The notes below the pieces were generated by a model that saw nothing but the letters and a program-made list of their open reading frames with translations, did not search any database and was not told the DNA's origin. A stretch of 64,000 nucleotides of DNA from Chitinilyticum piscinae (GTDB taxonomy: Bacteria; Pseudomonadota; Gammaproteobacteria; Burkholderiales; Chitinibacteraceae). Location: positions 372,001-436,000 of the forward strand of contig NZ_JADFUA010000003.1 of the NCBI RefSeq assembly GCF_015223195.1. Direction: 5' to 3'. Shown here in pieces: positions 1 to 8,028 of the stretch; position 1 is the stretch's first letter, and each line of letters opens with the position of its first letter. Both the position numbers and the translations under genes were made by a program.

Positions 1-1781
1 GGGGCCATCACGGCTTTCAGCCAATTCTCCACATCACGGTTGGCCACATCGAATACATAGATTACGCGGCTGGCAATGGTTTCGAAGAATTTGCGCGTCA
101 GACGCCCCTGGCTGGTCGTCAGGATATTGCCGACCGTATTGAAGTGCTCGCGGAAGGAGCGCTCCAGACGCGCCAGCTCTTTGTGGTACTTCAGGGTGGA
201 GAACGGCGGCGGCGTCACCTGCCCCAGGCCGTGCTCCTCGCTGAACTTTTTGTACATCGCGGCCATCATTGCCTGGATTTCCGCAACCTGTTCGGCCGAT
301 TTGGCAATCGAGGCATTCACATCCAGGAAGAAACGATCCATCGTACTGCGCAGGCCGCCTTCGCCGAAGGAGAAAATGCTGCGCTCCATCTGGGTGCGAA
401 TCCGGGTGATCTCGTTCTTGAGCGCATCCTTGCCAAGCAGCGAGTACAGCTTGTTAGTCTGCTGACTGAACACACTGCGCAAAGCCTGGAAACGCACCAG
501 CCCCTGCTCGAACTGCTTCTTGTCTTCCTGAACCTTGTCCATCATCTGCAGGATGACGTCCTGGTTCTTGCCACGCAGCCCGGTCAGCTCGGCCAGCTGC
601 TCGTTGACCCCTTCCTGGCGGGTATTCAGGATCGAGCGCACAGCCAGCACGATGTCCTCGACCTCCCCCTGGGTGGCATCGCGAACGATGTCCTGCTTGC
701 CGGGCAGGAGGTCGTCAGAGAGGGCACGCTCCAGATGCGAGAGCTGGCTCTTGGCGAGCAATGCTTCGTCATCCTGCACCTTGGCCACCAGTGCTTTCTG
801 CGCTGAGACCGGAAATACCTGCTGAGCCGTGATATTCAGCAATTCCGAGGTGGTCTTGATCTGCTTGTCGATTTCGGCCTGGACTTCGGCATCGGTCTTC
901 AGCGGGTCCCACAGCCCGTCGATCTTGTTCAGCACCACCAGGCGGCCATGGCGGTTGCCCTGACCGCGGGCAATGTGGTTGCGCCAAACGTCGATGTCGC
1001 TCTTGGTCACGCCAGTATCCGCGGCCAGAATGAACAGGATGGCATGCGCATTGGGCAGCAGGTTCAGCGTCAGTTCCGGCTCGGTACCGATGGCATTCAG
1101 GCCCGGAGTATCCAGAATCACCAGCCCCTGTTCCAGCAGCGGGTGCGGAAAATTGATCACCGCATGGCGCCAGCACGGGATTTCCACTTTGCCGTCCGCG
1201 TCGACCGTCACGACCTGATCGGGATCGGTCTCGTCGAACAGGCCATACTGCTTGGCAGTATCGACACTGACCTTGCAGGTCGCACCGATTTCGCGAAATG
1301 CCTCCAGCAGCGCCTCCGGGCTGTCGAGATCCAGCTCGATGGTGGTCCACTCGTCCTTGTAGCGGCGATATTCCTGTGTCGTAACATTACCGGCACGGGT
1401 TTCGATCGGCAGCAGCTGGATCGACGGCACGCGGTCCGGATCGTAGAGCAGCTCGGTCGGGCACATGGTGGTGCGCCCCGCCGACGACGGCAGGATGCGC
1501 TGGCCATAATGCGCAAAGAAAATCGCATTGATCAGCTCGGATTTACCGCGGGAAAACTCCGCGACAAACGCAATATTGAGCTTATCCTCGCGCAGTTTCT
1601 CGGTCAGCGCCTTGATGCGCAGATCGGTCTGGGCGTCATTGAGGTCCTGCTCGGCCAGCCAGCGTTGCAGCTGGGCAATCTGCTGGGTGAGATGGGCACG
1701 CCAGGCGCTGTAAGCCTGAAAGTCAGCCACCATGTAGTCATTGGCGGCAATGCTGTCCTGATGCAAATAGTCGGCGCTCAT
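1..1781 (-). CDS. Dynamin-family GTPase (3' end cut by window edge)
   Basis: Translating the minus strand from the ATG at 1781 gives an open frame of 593 codons that runs off the left edge, so the C-terminus is missing. The GTPase motifs are visible: a P-loop (AEFSRGKSE, residues 74-82), switch threonines at 104-105 (RTTMCPTE), DTPG at 224-227 and NKID at 285-288. The order and the EFSRGKS form of the P-loop are those of bacterial dynamin-like proteins, which remodel membranes or help in envelope stress. Much of the remainder is helical and charged, as in dynamin stalks. It lies 112 bp downstream of mutM on the same strand. The specific role is not shown by the sequence. Confidence 0.88.
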   Translation of the reverse strand, partial: MSADYLHQDSIAANDYMVADFQAYSAWRAHLTQQIAQLQRWLAEQDLNDAQTDLRIKALTEKLREDKLNIAFVAEFSRGKSELINAIFFAHYGQRILPSSAGRTTMCPTELLYDPDRVPSIQLLPIETRAGNVTTQEYRRYKDEWTTIELDLDSPEALLEAFREIGATCKVSVDTAKQYGLFDETDPDQVVTVDADGKVEIPCWRHAVINFPHPLLEQGLVILDTPGLNAIGTEPELTLNLLPNAHAILFILAADTGVTKSDIDVWRNHIARGQGNRHGRLVVLNKIDGLWDPLKTDAEVQAEIDKQIKTTSELLNITAQQVFPVSAQKALVAKVQDDEALLAKSQLSHLERALSDDLLPGKQDIVRDATQGEVEDIVLAVRSILNTRQEGVNEQLAELTGLRGKNQDVILQMMDKVQEDKKQFEQGLVRFQALRSVFSQQTNKLYSLLGKDALKNEITRIRTQMERSIFSFGEGGLRSTMDRFFLDVNASIAKSAEQVAEIQAMMAAMYKKFSEEHGLGQVTPPPFSTLKYHKELARLERSFREHFNTVGNILTTSQGRLTRKFFETIASRVIYVFDVANRDVENWLKAVMA

Positions 1782-1893
1782 GTCACCCCCGATCCTGAAT
1801 TACGTTCTTTTAAGGTCCAGTCTGATTTTGCGTGCTAATTGCCGCAACAGCAACTTTGTCAGCTTAGGAGAGGGGCTGACTGTCGGGTATATA

Positions 1894-2712
1894 TCAGCGC
1901 GGCTGGCAACGCGGGCAGTAACAGCTGGCCCGCTGACCGATTCGCACCTGACGGATGATTTCGCCACACACCCGGCAGGTATCGCCTTCCCGGCCATATA
2001 CATAGCTGTTCAGCATGAAATACCCTGCCTTGCCATCACTATCCACATAATCACGCAAAGTACTTCCGCCCAATGCAATGGCCTCAGCCAGTACTTCCTT
2101 GATTGTCGCCACTAGTCTGACCAGCGTCTCGGGCGGCAGATCAGCGGCCGGCGTCAGGGGATGGATGGCAGCACGAAACAGGCTCTCTGCGGCATAAATG
2201 TTGCCCACCCCTACTACCTGGTGGTTATCCATGATCAGCTGCTTGATCGGAATGCGCCGCCCGGCACAGCAACGCTGCAACCACGCAGCATCGAACATCT
2301 CCGACAGCGGCTCAGGCCCCAGAGAGGCCAGCAAAGGGTGTGCGGCAGCATCCCCCGTTACCCACAACCAGGCACCAAAGCGCCGCGGATCGCGGTAACG
2401 CAATCGCACGCCATCCTCCAGAACCAGATCAATATGATCATGCTTTTCAGCCGGAAACGGCTGGGTCAGGATCCGCAGACTGCCCGACATGCCCAAGTGG
2501 ATCAGCGCGGCGCCGCCCTCGACGACGACCAGCAGGTATTTGGCGCGGCGGGCCACATCCAGAATGCGCCGGCCTTTGAGGCAATGCGCCAGATCATCCG
2601 GCACAGGCCAGCGCAGGCGCGGATTGCGCACTTCCAGCTGGGCAACCGTCTTGCCAATCAGCGCCCCCGCAATACCGCGGCGGGTGGTTTCTACTTCGGG
2701 TAACTCGGGCAC
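1894..2712 (-). CDS. mutM: Formamidopyrimidine-DNA glycosylase MutM (Fpg)
   Basis: Removes oxidised purines such as 8-oxoguanine and nicks the DNA by beta/delta elimination. The start codon is GTG, giving the invariant N-terminus MPELPEVE, in which Pro2 is the catalytic nucleophile and Glu3 the acid. The C-terminus holds the zinc finger with two Cys-x2-Cys pairs (CRVCGE ... CPRCQPR) and the helix-two-turn-helix region precedes it. At 272 residues it has the usual family length. It is divergent from the TPR gene at 2832, so the 120 bp between them must hold both promoters. The arrangement beside the lolB-ispE block is common in betaproteobacteria. Confidence 0.97.
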   Translation of the reverse strand: MPELPEVETTRRGIAGALIGKTVAQLEVRNPRLRWPVPDDLAHCLKGRRILDVARRAKYLLVVVEGGAALIHLGMSGSLRILTQPFPAEKHDHIDLVLEDGVRLRYRDPRRFGAWLWVTGDAAAHPLLASLGPEPLSEMFDAAWLQRCCAGRRIPIKQLIMDNHQVVGVGNIYAAESLFRAAIHPLTPAADLPPETLVRLVATIKEVLAEAIALGGSTLRDYVDSDGKAGYFMLNSYVYGREGDTCRVCGEIIRQVRIGQRASCYCPRCQPR

Positions 2713-2831
2713 GGTTTATCCTCCGCCAGACACAAGGCCGCACTGCAATAATGCCGATTTCATCCGCAGCGCTTGGACTTTGTCGCCAGTTTACCTAATA
2801 TCGCTGTTCCTACCTTGCCCGGATTGCCTCG

Positions 2832-4559
2832 ATGTCGCGGCTGCTTACCTTCCGTTTCACCATTCTTGCTGCCCTGCTTGCGGCGGGCCTGTCCGCACCG
2901 GGCATTGCTGCCGCACCGGCGGCCGGCGAGCCTGCGCAGGACGAAGCAAGCAGTTCAGCGTCTTTGCCGGCACTGGATCTCACGCCGGACCTGATGCAAC
3001 TGCTGCTGGTCGGTGACATTGCGGCCCAGCGCGGTGATGGCGTACTGGCAGCCCAGCTCTGGAACGAACTCAGCAAGCGCGCCCCGGATCCCCGGCTGGC
3101 CGCACGGGCAACCGAACTCAGCCTCAACAGCGGCCAACTCGCTATCGCGCTTGAATCGGCGGAGCGCTGGATCAGCATCGACCCGGCTTCTCCGCGCGCC
3201 CAGCAGATCATTATCGGCCTCCTGATCCGGGCCAACCGCATCAATGACGCTACGCCGTACCTGCAGCAGGTTATTGCCAAAAACCCGGCCGAAGCTCCCG
3301 GTTTTTTCCGCCAGCTGCACCTGCTTTGGGGCAAGGCCAGCGACCGCAGCGCGGTGCTGCACACCACTCGCGAGCTCGCCCGCCAGTACCCTGAATTGCC
3401 CGAAGCCCATTTCGCGACCGCCTATGCGCTGGCCACGGCCGGCCAGAACAGCGAAGCGATTAGCGAGCTGGATCTGGCCCTGCAACTGCGCCCCAACTGG
3501 GAACCGGCAGCCATTTACAAGGCCCAGCTACTGGCTGGCAACGACCCGCAGGCCAGTCTCGCCATCCTCAAGGACGCCAGTGCCGCCAACCCGATGTCAA
3601 GCGCCCTGTTGCTGTCGCAGGCGCGTCTGCAGGCCGAACAGGGGCAAATCGCCGCAGCGCACGACACCTACCAGCATGCACTGAAGATGCAACCGGACAA
3701 TCCGGAAGCACTGACCGGAACAGCCGTCACCGCCATCGAACTGCGCAACTTCGATGAAGCCAAGTCGCTACTGGAACGCCTGCTACAGCTCAAGCCCGAC
3801 GAGCCCAGCCTCTTCTACCTCTATCTGGGCCAGATCGCCGAAGAGCAGCGTGACTGGGCCGCAGCACTGGACGCCTACGGCAAGGTCACCGAACGCCAAT
3901 ATCTCGAACGGGTGCGTGAGCGCGAGCCGCGCCTGCTGGCACGCAATGGCCAGCGCGACGCCGCACTGCAGGCCGCTGCAGCCCTCCCGGAGGGCAACGA
4001 AGAAGAAGCCGTTACCAAAGCACAAGTCCAGGCGCTGGTCTGGAAAGAACTGGGCGAGCTTGCCCAGGCCCGAGCCCTGCTCAGCGCAGCGCTGAGCAAA
4101 TACCCGAATAATCCCGATCTGTATTACGACCGCTCAATCTACGCTGACGAAGCTGGTGACATTGCGGCAGCAGAACGAGACTTGCGCAAGAACCTGGCTC
4201 TGTCACCGGACAACCCGGCGGGACTGAACGCTTTGGGCTACCTACTGACCAACCGTACCGAGCGACTCGAGGAAGCACAGCTGCTCCTGGAAAAAGCCCT
4301 GACGCTCGAGCCGGACAATCCGGCGCTGCAGGACAGCATTGGCTGGCTGCGTTTCAGGCAAGGGCGCTACACCGAAGCGCTGGAATGGCTGCAGAAAGCC
4401 TGGAGTGCATCAAAAGAACCGGAAATTGGCCTGCACCTGGCCGAAACGCTAGCAAAACTCGAGCGGCGCAAGGATGCCCGTGACCTGCTGGCCGAAGTGG
4501 CAAAACGGGGGGGCAAGCAGGCAGACATCGATGCACTGCGTACCCGGCTGGGGCTGTAA
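2832..4559 (+). CDS. Exported tetratricopeptide-repeat protein
   Basis: A 575-residue protein with an N-terminal signal peptide (hydrophobic residues about 8-25, then Ala-rich cleavage region) followed by at least a dozen 34-residue TPR helices spanning nearly all of the rest. TPR arrays are protein-binding scaffolds; periplasmic members of this kind help assemble outer-membrane or cell-wall complexes. It is the first gene of an operon: its TAA overlaps the ATG of lolB by one base (TAATG) and ispE follows with another overlap. Its position directly before lolB is conserved in many betaproteobacteria, which suggests an envelope-biogenesis role, but no catalytic domain is seen. Confidence 0.9.
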   Translation: MSRLLTFRFTILAALLAAGLSAPGIAAAPAAGEPAQDEASSSASLPALDLTPDLMQLLLVGDIAAQRGDGVLAAQLWNELSKRAPDPRLAARATELSLNSGQLAIALESAERWISIDPASPRAQQIIIGLLIRANRINDATPYLQQVIAKNPAEAPGFFRQLHLLWGKASDRSAVLHTTRELARQYPELPEAHFATAYALATAGQNSEAISELDLALQLRPNWEPAAIYKAQLLAGNDPQASLAILKDASAANPMSSALLLSQARLQAEQGQIAAAHDTYQHALKMQPDNPEALTGTAVTAIELRNFDEAKSLLERLLQLKPDEPSLFYLYLGQIAEEQRDWAAALDAYGKVTERQYLERVREREPRLLARNGQRDAALQAAAALPEGNEEEAVTKAQVQALVWKELGELAQARALLSAALSKYPNNPDLYYDRSIYADEAGDIAAAERDLRKNLALSPDNPAGLNALGYLLTNRTERLEEAQLLLEKALTLEPDNPALQDSIGWLRFRQGRYTEALEWLQKAWSASKEPEIGLHLAETLAKLERRKDARDLLAEVAKRGGKQADIDALRTRLGL

Positions 4560-5137
4560 TGCGGGAATGGCTGGCCTTATTTTCCGTGCTGGTGCTGGCC
4601 GCCTGCGCGCAACTGCCCAGCGCGCCGCCGTCCGGCTATGCCCTGAGCGGCAAGCTCAGCATCCGTGACGCCCGGCAAAGCCAGCAAGCCATGTTTGGCT
4701 GGCAGGCCTCCGCTCAGGAAGACCGGATTTCGATCGATTCGCCGCTGGGACAAACCCTTGCAGCCCTGACAATCCGCTATGACGACGACGGCCTGCCGCT
4801 GTCGGCGCTCTTCGAGCAGGGGGGGGAAATGGTCCAGGCCGCCGACGATCCGGAGGCGCTACTGAAAGACCTCACCGGGCTGTCGCTGCCACTGGAAGGC
4901 CTGCGCTGGTGGCTGCGCGGCGAAGTTTCGCCATTTACTCCAGCCGAACGCCATGAGCAGGAGGGCACCGTGACCCTGCGCCAGGATGGCTGGACCATCG
5001 AAGCACGCGACTTCCGCCCGCTGGGCAAGCGCCAGCAGCCCTACCGGATCCAGGCGAACCGGGACGACCTGCAATTGCGCATCGTGATTACCGACGCCAT
5101 CGACAATCCGACCTCCGAATTGCCTTCCGCACCATGA
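4559..5137 (+). CDS. lolB: Outer-membrane lipoprotein LolB
   Basis: Final acceptor of lipoproteins delivered by LolA, inserting them into the inner leaflet of the outer membrane. The 192-residue product starts with a short lipoprotein signal and a lipobox LAAC, with the acylated Cys at about residue 16, followed by beta-strand-rich sequence including the GKLSIRD and FGWQA patterns typical of LolB. It overlaps the upstream TPR gene by one base and its TGA overlaps the ATG of ispE (ATGA), so the three genes are translationally coupled. The lolB-ispE-prs order is widespread in beta- and gammaproteobacteria and supports the call. Confidence 0.95.
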   Translation: MREWLALFSVLVLAACAQLPSAPPSGYALSGKLSIRDARQSQQAMFGWQASAQEDRISIDSPLGQTLAALTIRYDDDGLPLSALFEQGGEMVQAADDPEALLKDLTGLSLPLEGLRWWLRGEVSPFTPAERHEQEGTVTLRQDGWTIEARDFRPLGKRQQPYRIQANRDDLQLRIVITDAIDNPTSELPSAP

Positions 5138-5997
5138 ATCCTGATCAATTCCGCCAGCCGGACGGCTTTTATGCCTTACCGGCACCCGCCAAGCTCAACC
5201 TTTTCCTGCACATCATCGGCCGTCGCGACGATGGCTATCACCTGCTTCAGTCGACCTTTCAGCTGATCGATCGCTGCGACACCATCGAGCTACGGGTGCG
5301 TGATGACGGGCAACTCGTCCATCTCAACCCCATACCCGGCATCGCGCCAGAAAGCGATCTGTGCATCCGCGCCGCCCGCCTGTTGCAAGAACAGACTGGC
5401 TGCAGGCTCGGCATGTCGCTGCGCATTCGCAAGATTCTGCCCATGGGAGGCGGTGTGGGTGGCGGCAGCTCGGATGCGGCCACGGTGCTGCTGGCACTGA
5501 ATCGCCTGTGGAATCTCAACCTTTCCCGCCAGATGCTGATGGACTGGGGGGTAAGGCTGGGCGCCGATGTCCCATTCTTCCTGTTTGGCCGCACAGCCTT
5601 CGTCGAAGGCATTGGTGAGCGTATGACCGAAGTTCCATCGCTCGATCAATGGTTTGTCGTCCTGCACCCCCGCGTGCACGTGCCAACACCGGAAATTTTT
5701 TGCGACGAACGCTTGACACGGAATACGCCCCCCCTTATAGTTCGCGTCCTCAACAGCGCTGCAACGAAAAACGACTTGCAAGCGGTAGCGAGCAGGAAGT
5801 TCCCGCTAATACAGAAACACCTTGATTGGCTAGGCCAATTCGGTGAAGCGAGAATGACCGGATCAGGAAGTTGTGTGTTTGCGAAATTCGCTTCACAAGA
5901 CGCTGCAAATCAAGTAATATCGCAGCTTCCAGACGAAATGACTGGCTTTATTGCCAGATCATTGAGTCAACACCAGTTATATGAGTTTGCTGATTGA
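5134..5997 (+). CDS. ispE: 4-diphosphocytidyl-2-C-methyl-D-erythritol kinase IspE
   Basis: ATP-dependent kinase of the methylerythritol phosphate route to isoprenoids. The GHMP-kinase signature is clear: the N-terminal APAKLNLFLHI segment with the catalytic Lys near residue 16, and the glycine-rich phosphate loop MGGGVGGGSSDAA at about residues 104-116, followed by GADVPFF. The third GHMP motif (MTGSGSCVFA) is near the C-terminus. At 287 residues the length is normal. It is coupled to lolB by a 4-bp overlap and is followed 22 bp later by tRNA-Gln. The last third is visibly less GC-rich than the first two thirds, but no frame disruption is seen. Confidence 0.97.
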   Translation: MNPDQFRQPDGFYALPAPAKLNLFLHIIGRRDDGYHLLQSTFQLIDRCDTIELRVRDDGQLVHLNPIPGIAPESDLCIRAARLLQEQTGCRLGMSLRIRKILPMGGGVGGGSSDAATVLLALNRLWNLNLSRQMLMDWGVRLGADVPFFLFGRTAFVEGIGERMTEVPSLDQWFVVLHPRVHVPTPEIFCDERLTRNTPPLIVRVLNSAATKNDLQAVASRKFPLIQKHLDWLGQFGEARMTGSGSCVFAKFASQDAANQVISQLPDEMTGFIARSLSQHQLYEFAD

Positions 5998-6019
5998 GCA
6001 ATCAAAAAGCAGGTTCATT

Positions 6020-6096
6020 AGGGGAGTCGCCAAGTTGGTTAAGGCATCGGATTTTGATTCCGACATGCGAAGGTTCGAATCCTTCTTCCCCTGCCA
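6020..6096 (+). tRNA. tRNA-Gln (anticodon TTG)
   Basis: A 77-base cloverleaf with a 7-bp acceptor stem (AGGGGAG pairing with TTCCCCT, one G-T pair), anticodon stem TCGGA/TCCGA around the loop TTTTGAT, which gives anticodon TTG, the T-arm GGTTCGAATCC, discriminator G and an encoded CCA at 6094-6096. It lies between ispE and prs, a typical betaproteobacterial position for tRNA-Gln. Confidence 0.97.
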
Positions 6097-6103
6097 CTAA
6101 TAA

Positions 6104-6139
6104 AGAAAAGCGTGTAATTCGACGATTACACGCTTTTCT
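6104..6139 (+). terminator. Perfect 14-bp hairpin between tRNA-Gln and prs
   Basis: GAAAAGCGTGTAAT at 6105-6118 is perfectly complementary to 6125-6138, with a 6-base loop; a flanking A-T pair extends it. The stem starts with A-rich and ends with T-rich sequence (CTTTTC), as in intrinsic terminators. It probably ends the tRNA transcript, but it finishes only 18 bases before the prs start codon, so it could also influence prs translation if read through. Confidence 0.75.
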
Positions 6140-6157
6140 CGTTTCTGGGATTGGACA

Positions 6158-7108
6158 ATGGCTTACGACAGCCTCATGGTTTTCACCGGCAATGCTAACC
6201 CCCGCCTTGCCGAACAAGTGGTCAATCACCTCGACATCTCGCTGGTGCGTGCTACCGTCGGCCGCTTTTCCGACGGTGAAGTCACCGTCGAGCTGCTGGA
6301 GAACGTTCGCGGTCGCGACGTGTTCGTCCTGCAGTCGACCTGTGTGCCGACCAACGACAACCTGATGGAAATCATGCTGATGGTCGACGCGCTCAAGCGC
6401 GCCTCGGCCGGCCGCATCACCGCCGCCATCCCCTACTTCGGCTATGCCCGCCAGGATCGCCGCCCGCGCTCCGCCCGTGTACCGATTTCGGCCAAGGTTG
6501 TGGCCAACATGCTGACGGTTGCCGGCGTTGACCGCGTGCTGACCGTTGACGTGCACGCCGACCAGATCCAGGGTTTCTTCGACATTCCGGTGGACAACAT
6601 CTACGCCACCCCGGTACTGCTCGAGGATATCCGCGACAAGAAATACGACGACCTGATGGTCGTGTCGCCCGACGTCGGCGGCGTACTGCGCGCCCGCGCG
6701 ATGGCCAAGCAACTCAATGTCGACATGGCCATCATCGACAAGCGCCGTCCAAAGGCCAACGTCGCCGAAGTCATGCACATCATTGGTGACGTAAAAGACC
6801 GCACCTGCGTGATCATCGACGACATGATCGACACCGCCAACACCCTGTGCAAGGCCGCCGAAGCACTGAAGAAGTTCGGCGCCAAGCGCGTGCTGGCCTA
6901 CGCCACCCACCCGGTATTCTCCGGTGCCGCCATCGAGCGCATCCTGAATTCCGAGCTGGATGAAGTGGTCGTCACCGACACCATTCCGGTGCCGGAAGCG
7001 GCCCAGGCCACTGGTCGCATCCGCGTGGTATCGATCGCCGGCCTGCTCGCCGAAACGATGCGCCGCATCAATAACGAAGAATCGGTTTCCACCCTCTTCG
7101 TTGACTAA
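6158..7108 (+). CDS. prs: Ribose-phosphate pyrophosphokinase (PRPP synthetase)
   Basis: Transfers pyrophosphate from ATP to ribose 5-phosphate to make PRPP for purine, pyrimidine, histidine, tryptophan and NAD synthesis. The 316-residue protein shows the class I layout: N-terminal [11 protein letters not shown], the flexible loop FGYARQDRR, the divalent-ion site around [12 protein letters not shown], and the PRPP-binding loop [13 protein letters not shown]. The start ATG is preceded by a weak ribosome site (GGGATTGGAC) and lies just after a strong hairpin. It is followed by rplY after a 137-bp gap that contains one copy of the dispersed 49-bp repeat. Confidence 0.97.
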   Translation: MAYDSLMVFTGNANPRLAEQVVNHLDISLVRATVGRFSDGEVTVELLENVRGRDVFVLQSTCVPTNDNLMEIMLMVDALKRASAGRITAAIPYFGYARQDRRPRSARVPISAKVVANMLTVAGVDRVLTVDVHADQIQGFFDIPVDNIYATPVLLEDIRDKKYDDLMVVSPDVGGVLRARAMAKQLNVDMAIIDKRRPKANVAEVMHIIGDVKDRTCVIIDDMIDTANTLCKAAEALKKFGAKRVLAYATHPVFSGAAIERILNSELDEVVVTDTIPVPEAAQATGRIRVVSIAGLLAETMRRINNEESVSTLFVD

Positions 7109-7132
7109 AGAAACCAGCCCCATCAGATCGCA

Positions 7133-7181
7133 GGGTATTAGCCTGCAGCCTGGTGGGGCAAATGCATTCAGGGGAATACCC
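7133..7181. repeat. 49-bp dispersed intergenic repeat, copy 1
   Basis: GGGTAT at 7133 and its inverse ATACCC ending at 7181 bound exactly 49 bp between prs and rplY. The next bases in (TAGCCTG and CAGGGGA) extend the inverted repeat imperfectly. It starts 24 bp after the prs stop codon. Confidence 0.7.
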
Positions 7182-7245
7182 CTCGAATCGCTGGTCGCCC
7201 TGGTCGCGGGGGACCCGCGTTTAAATGACGAAACGGAGTTTTGAA

Positions 7246-7821
7246 ATGACTTTTGACATCAATGCACAAAGCCGTCCTGCACAGGGTACCGGAGCGAGCC
7301 GCCGCCTGCGCAAGGCTGGCCGTCTGCCGGCAGTCGTTTACGGTGGCAGCAAGGACGCGGTTGGCGTGTCCCTGGACCACAACGAAATGTACTACACCCT
7401 GCAAGACGAGAAGTTCCACACCTCGCTGATCAACCTGTCCATCGACGGCGCTACCGAACAGGTTCTGCTGCGCGCAGTTCAGTACCACCCGTTCAAGCAG
7501 CAAGTCCTGCACGTTGACTTCCAGCGCGTTGACAACGAAACCAAGGTTGAGATCAAGGTTCCGCTGCACTTCACCAACGCCGATAGCAGCGTGGGCGTGA
7601 AGATGCAAGGTGGTACCGTTTCCTACGCCCTGAACGATGTTCTGGTTCGCGTAGCTGCGTCCAAGGTACCGGACTTCGTCGAAGTCGACCTGAGCAAGCT
7701 GGAAGCGAGTCACCCGAACGTGCACTTGTCCGACCTGAAGCTGCCGGAAGGCGCCGAGCTGGTCAGCCTGCTGCGCGGCAACGACCTGGCTGTGGCCATC
7801 CTGAACAAGGCCAAGGCTTAA
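7246..7821 (+). CDS. rplY: 50S ribosomal protein bL25 (Ctc-type, long form)
   Basis: Binds 5S rRNA at the central protuberance of the large subunit. I chose the ATG at 7246 over an in-frame one at 7225 because GGAG (7235-7238) sits seven bases before it and the product then begins with MTFDIN, as usual for the family. The 191-residue protein has the N-terminal L25 domain (GTGASRRLRKAGRLPAVVYGG, near residues 14-34) and the C-terminal TL5/Ctc beta domain (VPLHFTNADSS onward) found in the long stress-type form. It follows prs as in many betaproteobacteria, but the usual next gene, pth, is not here. A strong terminator follows directly. Confidence 0.96.
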   Translation: MTFDINAQSRPAQGTGASRRLRKAGRLPAVVYGGSKDAVGVSLDHNEMYYTLQDEKFHTSLINLSIDGATEQVLLRAVQYHPFKQQVLHVDFQRVDNETKVEIKVPLHFTNADSSVGVKMQGGTVSYALNDVLVRVAASKVPDFVEVDLSKLEASHPNVHLSDLKLPEGAELVSLLRGNDLAVAILNKAKA

Positions 7822-7840
7822 TCGCCTGCCTGCCCGGGAA

Positions 7841-7867
7841 AAACCGGCTCTGCGGAGCCGGTTTTTT
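7841..7867 (+). terminator. Intrinsic terminator of rplY
   Basis: The stem AACCGGCTC (7842-7850), loop TGCG, and GAGCCGGTT (7855-7863) is followed by a run of T to 7867. It starts 21 bases after the rplY stop codon. Confidence 0.93.
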
Positions 7868-8028
7868 CATGCCTGTACCCGGCATGCCTGGCAATGTGTT
7901 GCCTCATAAGGCAACAGCATCAGCAAATCACAGCACATACCCCTTGCAGCAAAACTGCAATCAAACAGTCATCGGCGTGTCATCGCGCCCCGTGATGATG
8001 CGGGCTTTCCGTCCCATTGCCCGCAATC

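Noticed and set aside
144-1838. Long plus-strand open frames opposite the dynamin-like gene
   Set aside because: They are shadows: the minus strand carries all GTPase motifs in order, whereas the plus frames show no domain and are His/Gln/Arg-rich, as expected of antisense frames in GC-rich DNA.
1885-1890. GGGTAT between mutM and the dynamin-like gene
   Set aside because: No ATACCC or second GGGTAT is found at 43-53 bp on either side; a nearby GTCAGC/GCTGAC pair is short and may be chance.
5994-6365. Open frame covering the tRNA and the start of prs
   Set aside because: It spans a clear tRNA cloverleaf and a hairpin and overlaps prs in another frame.
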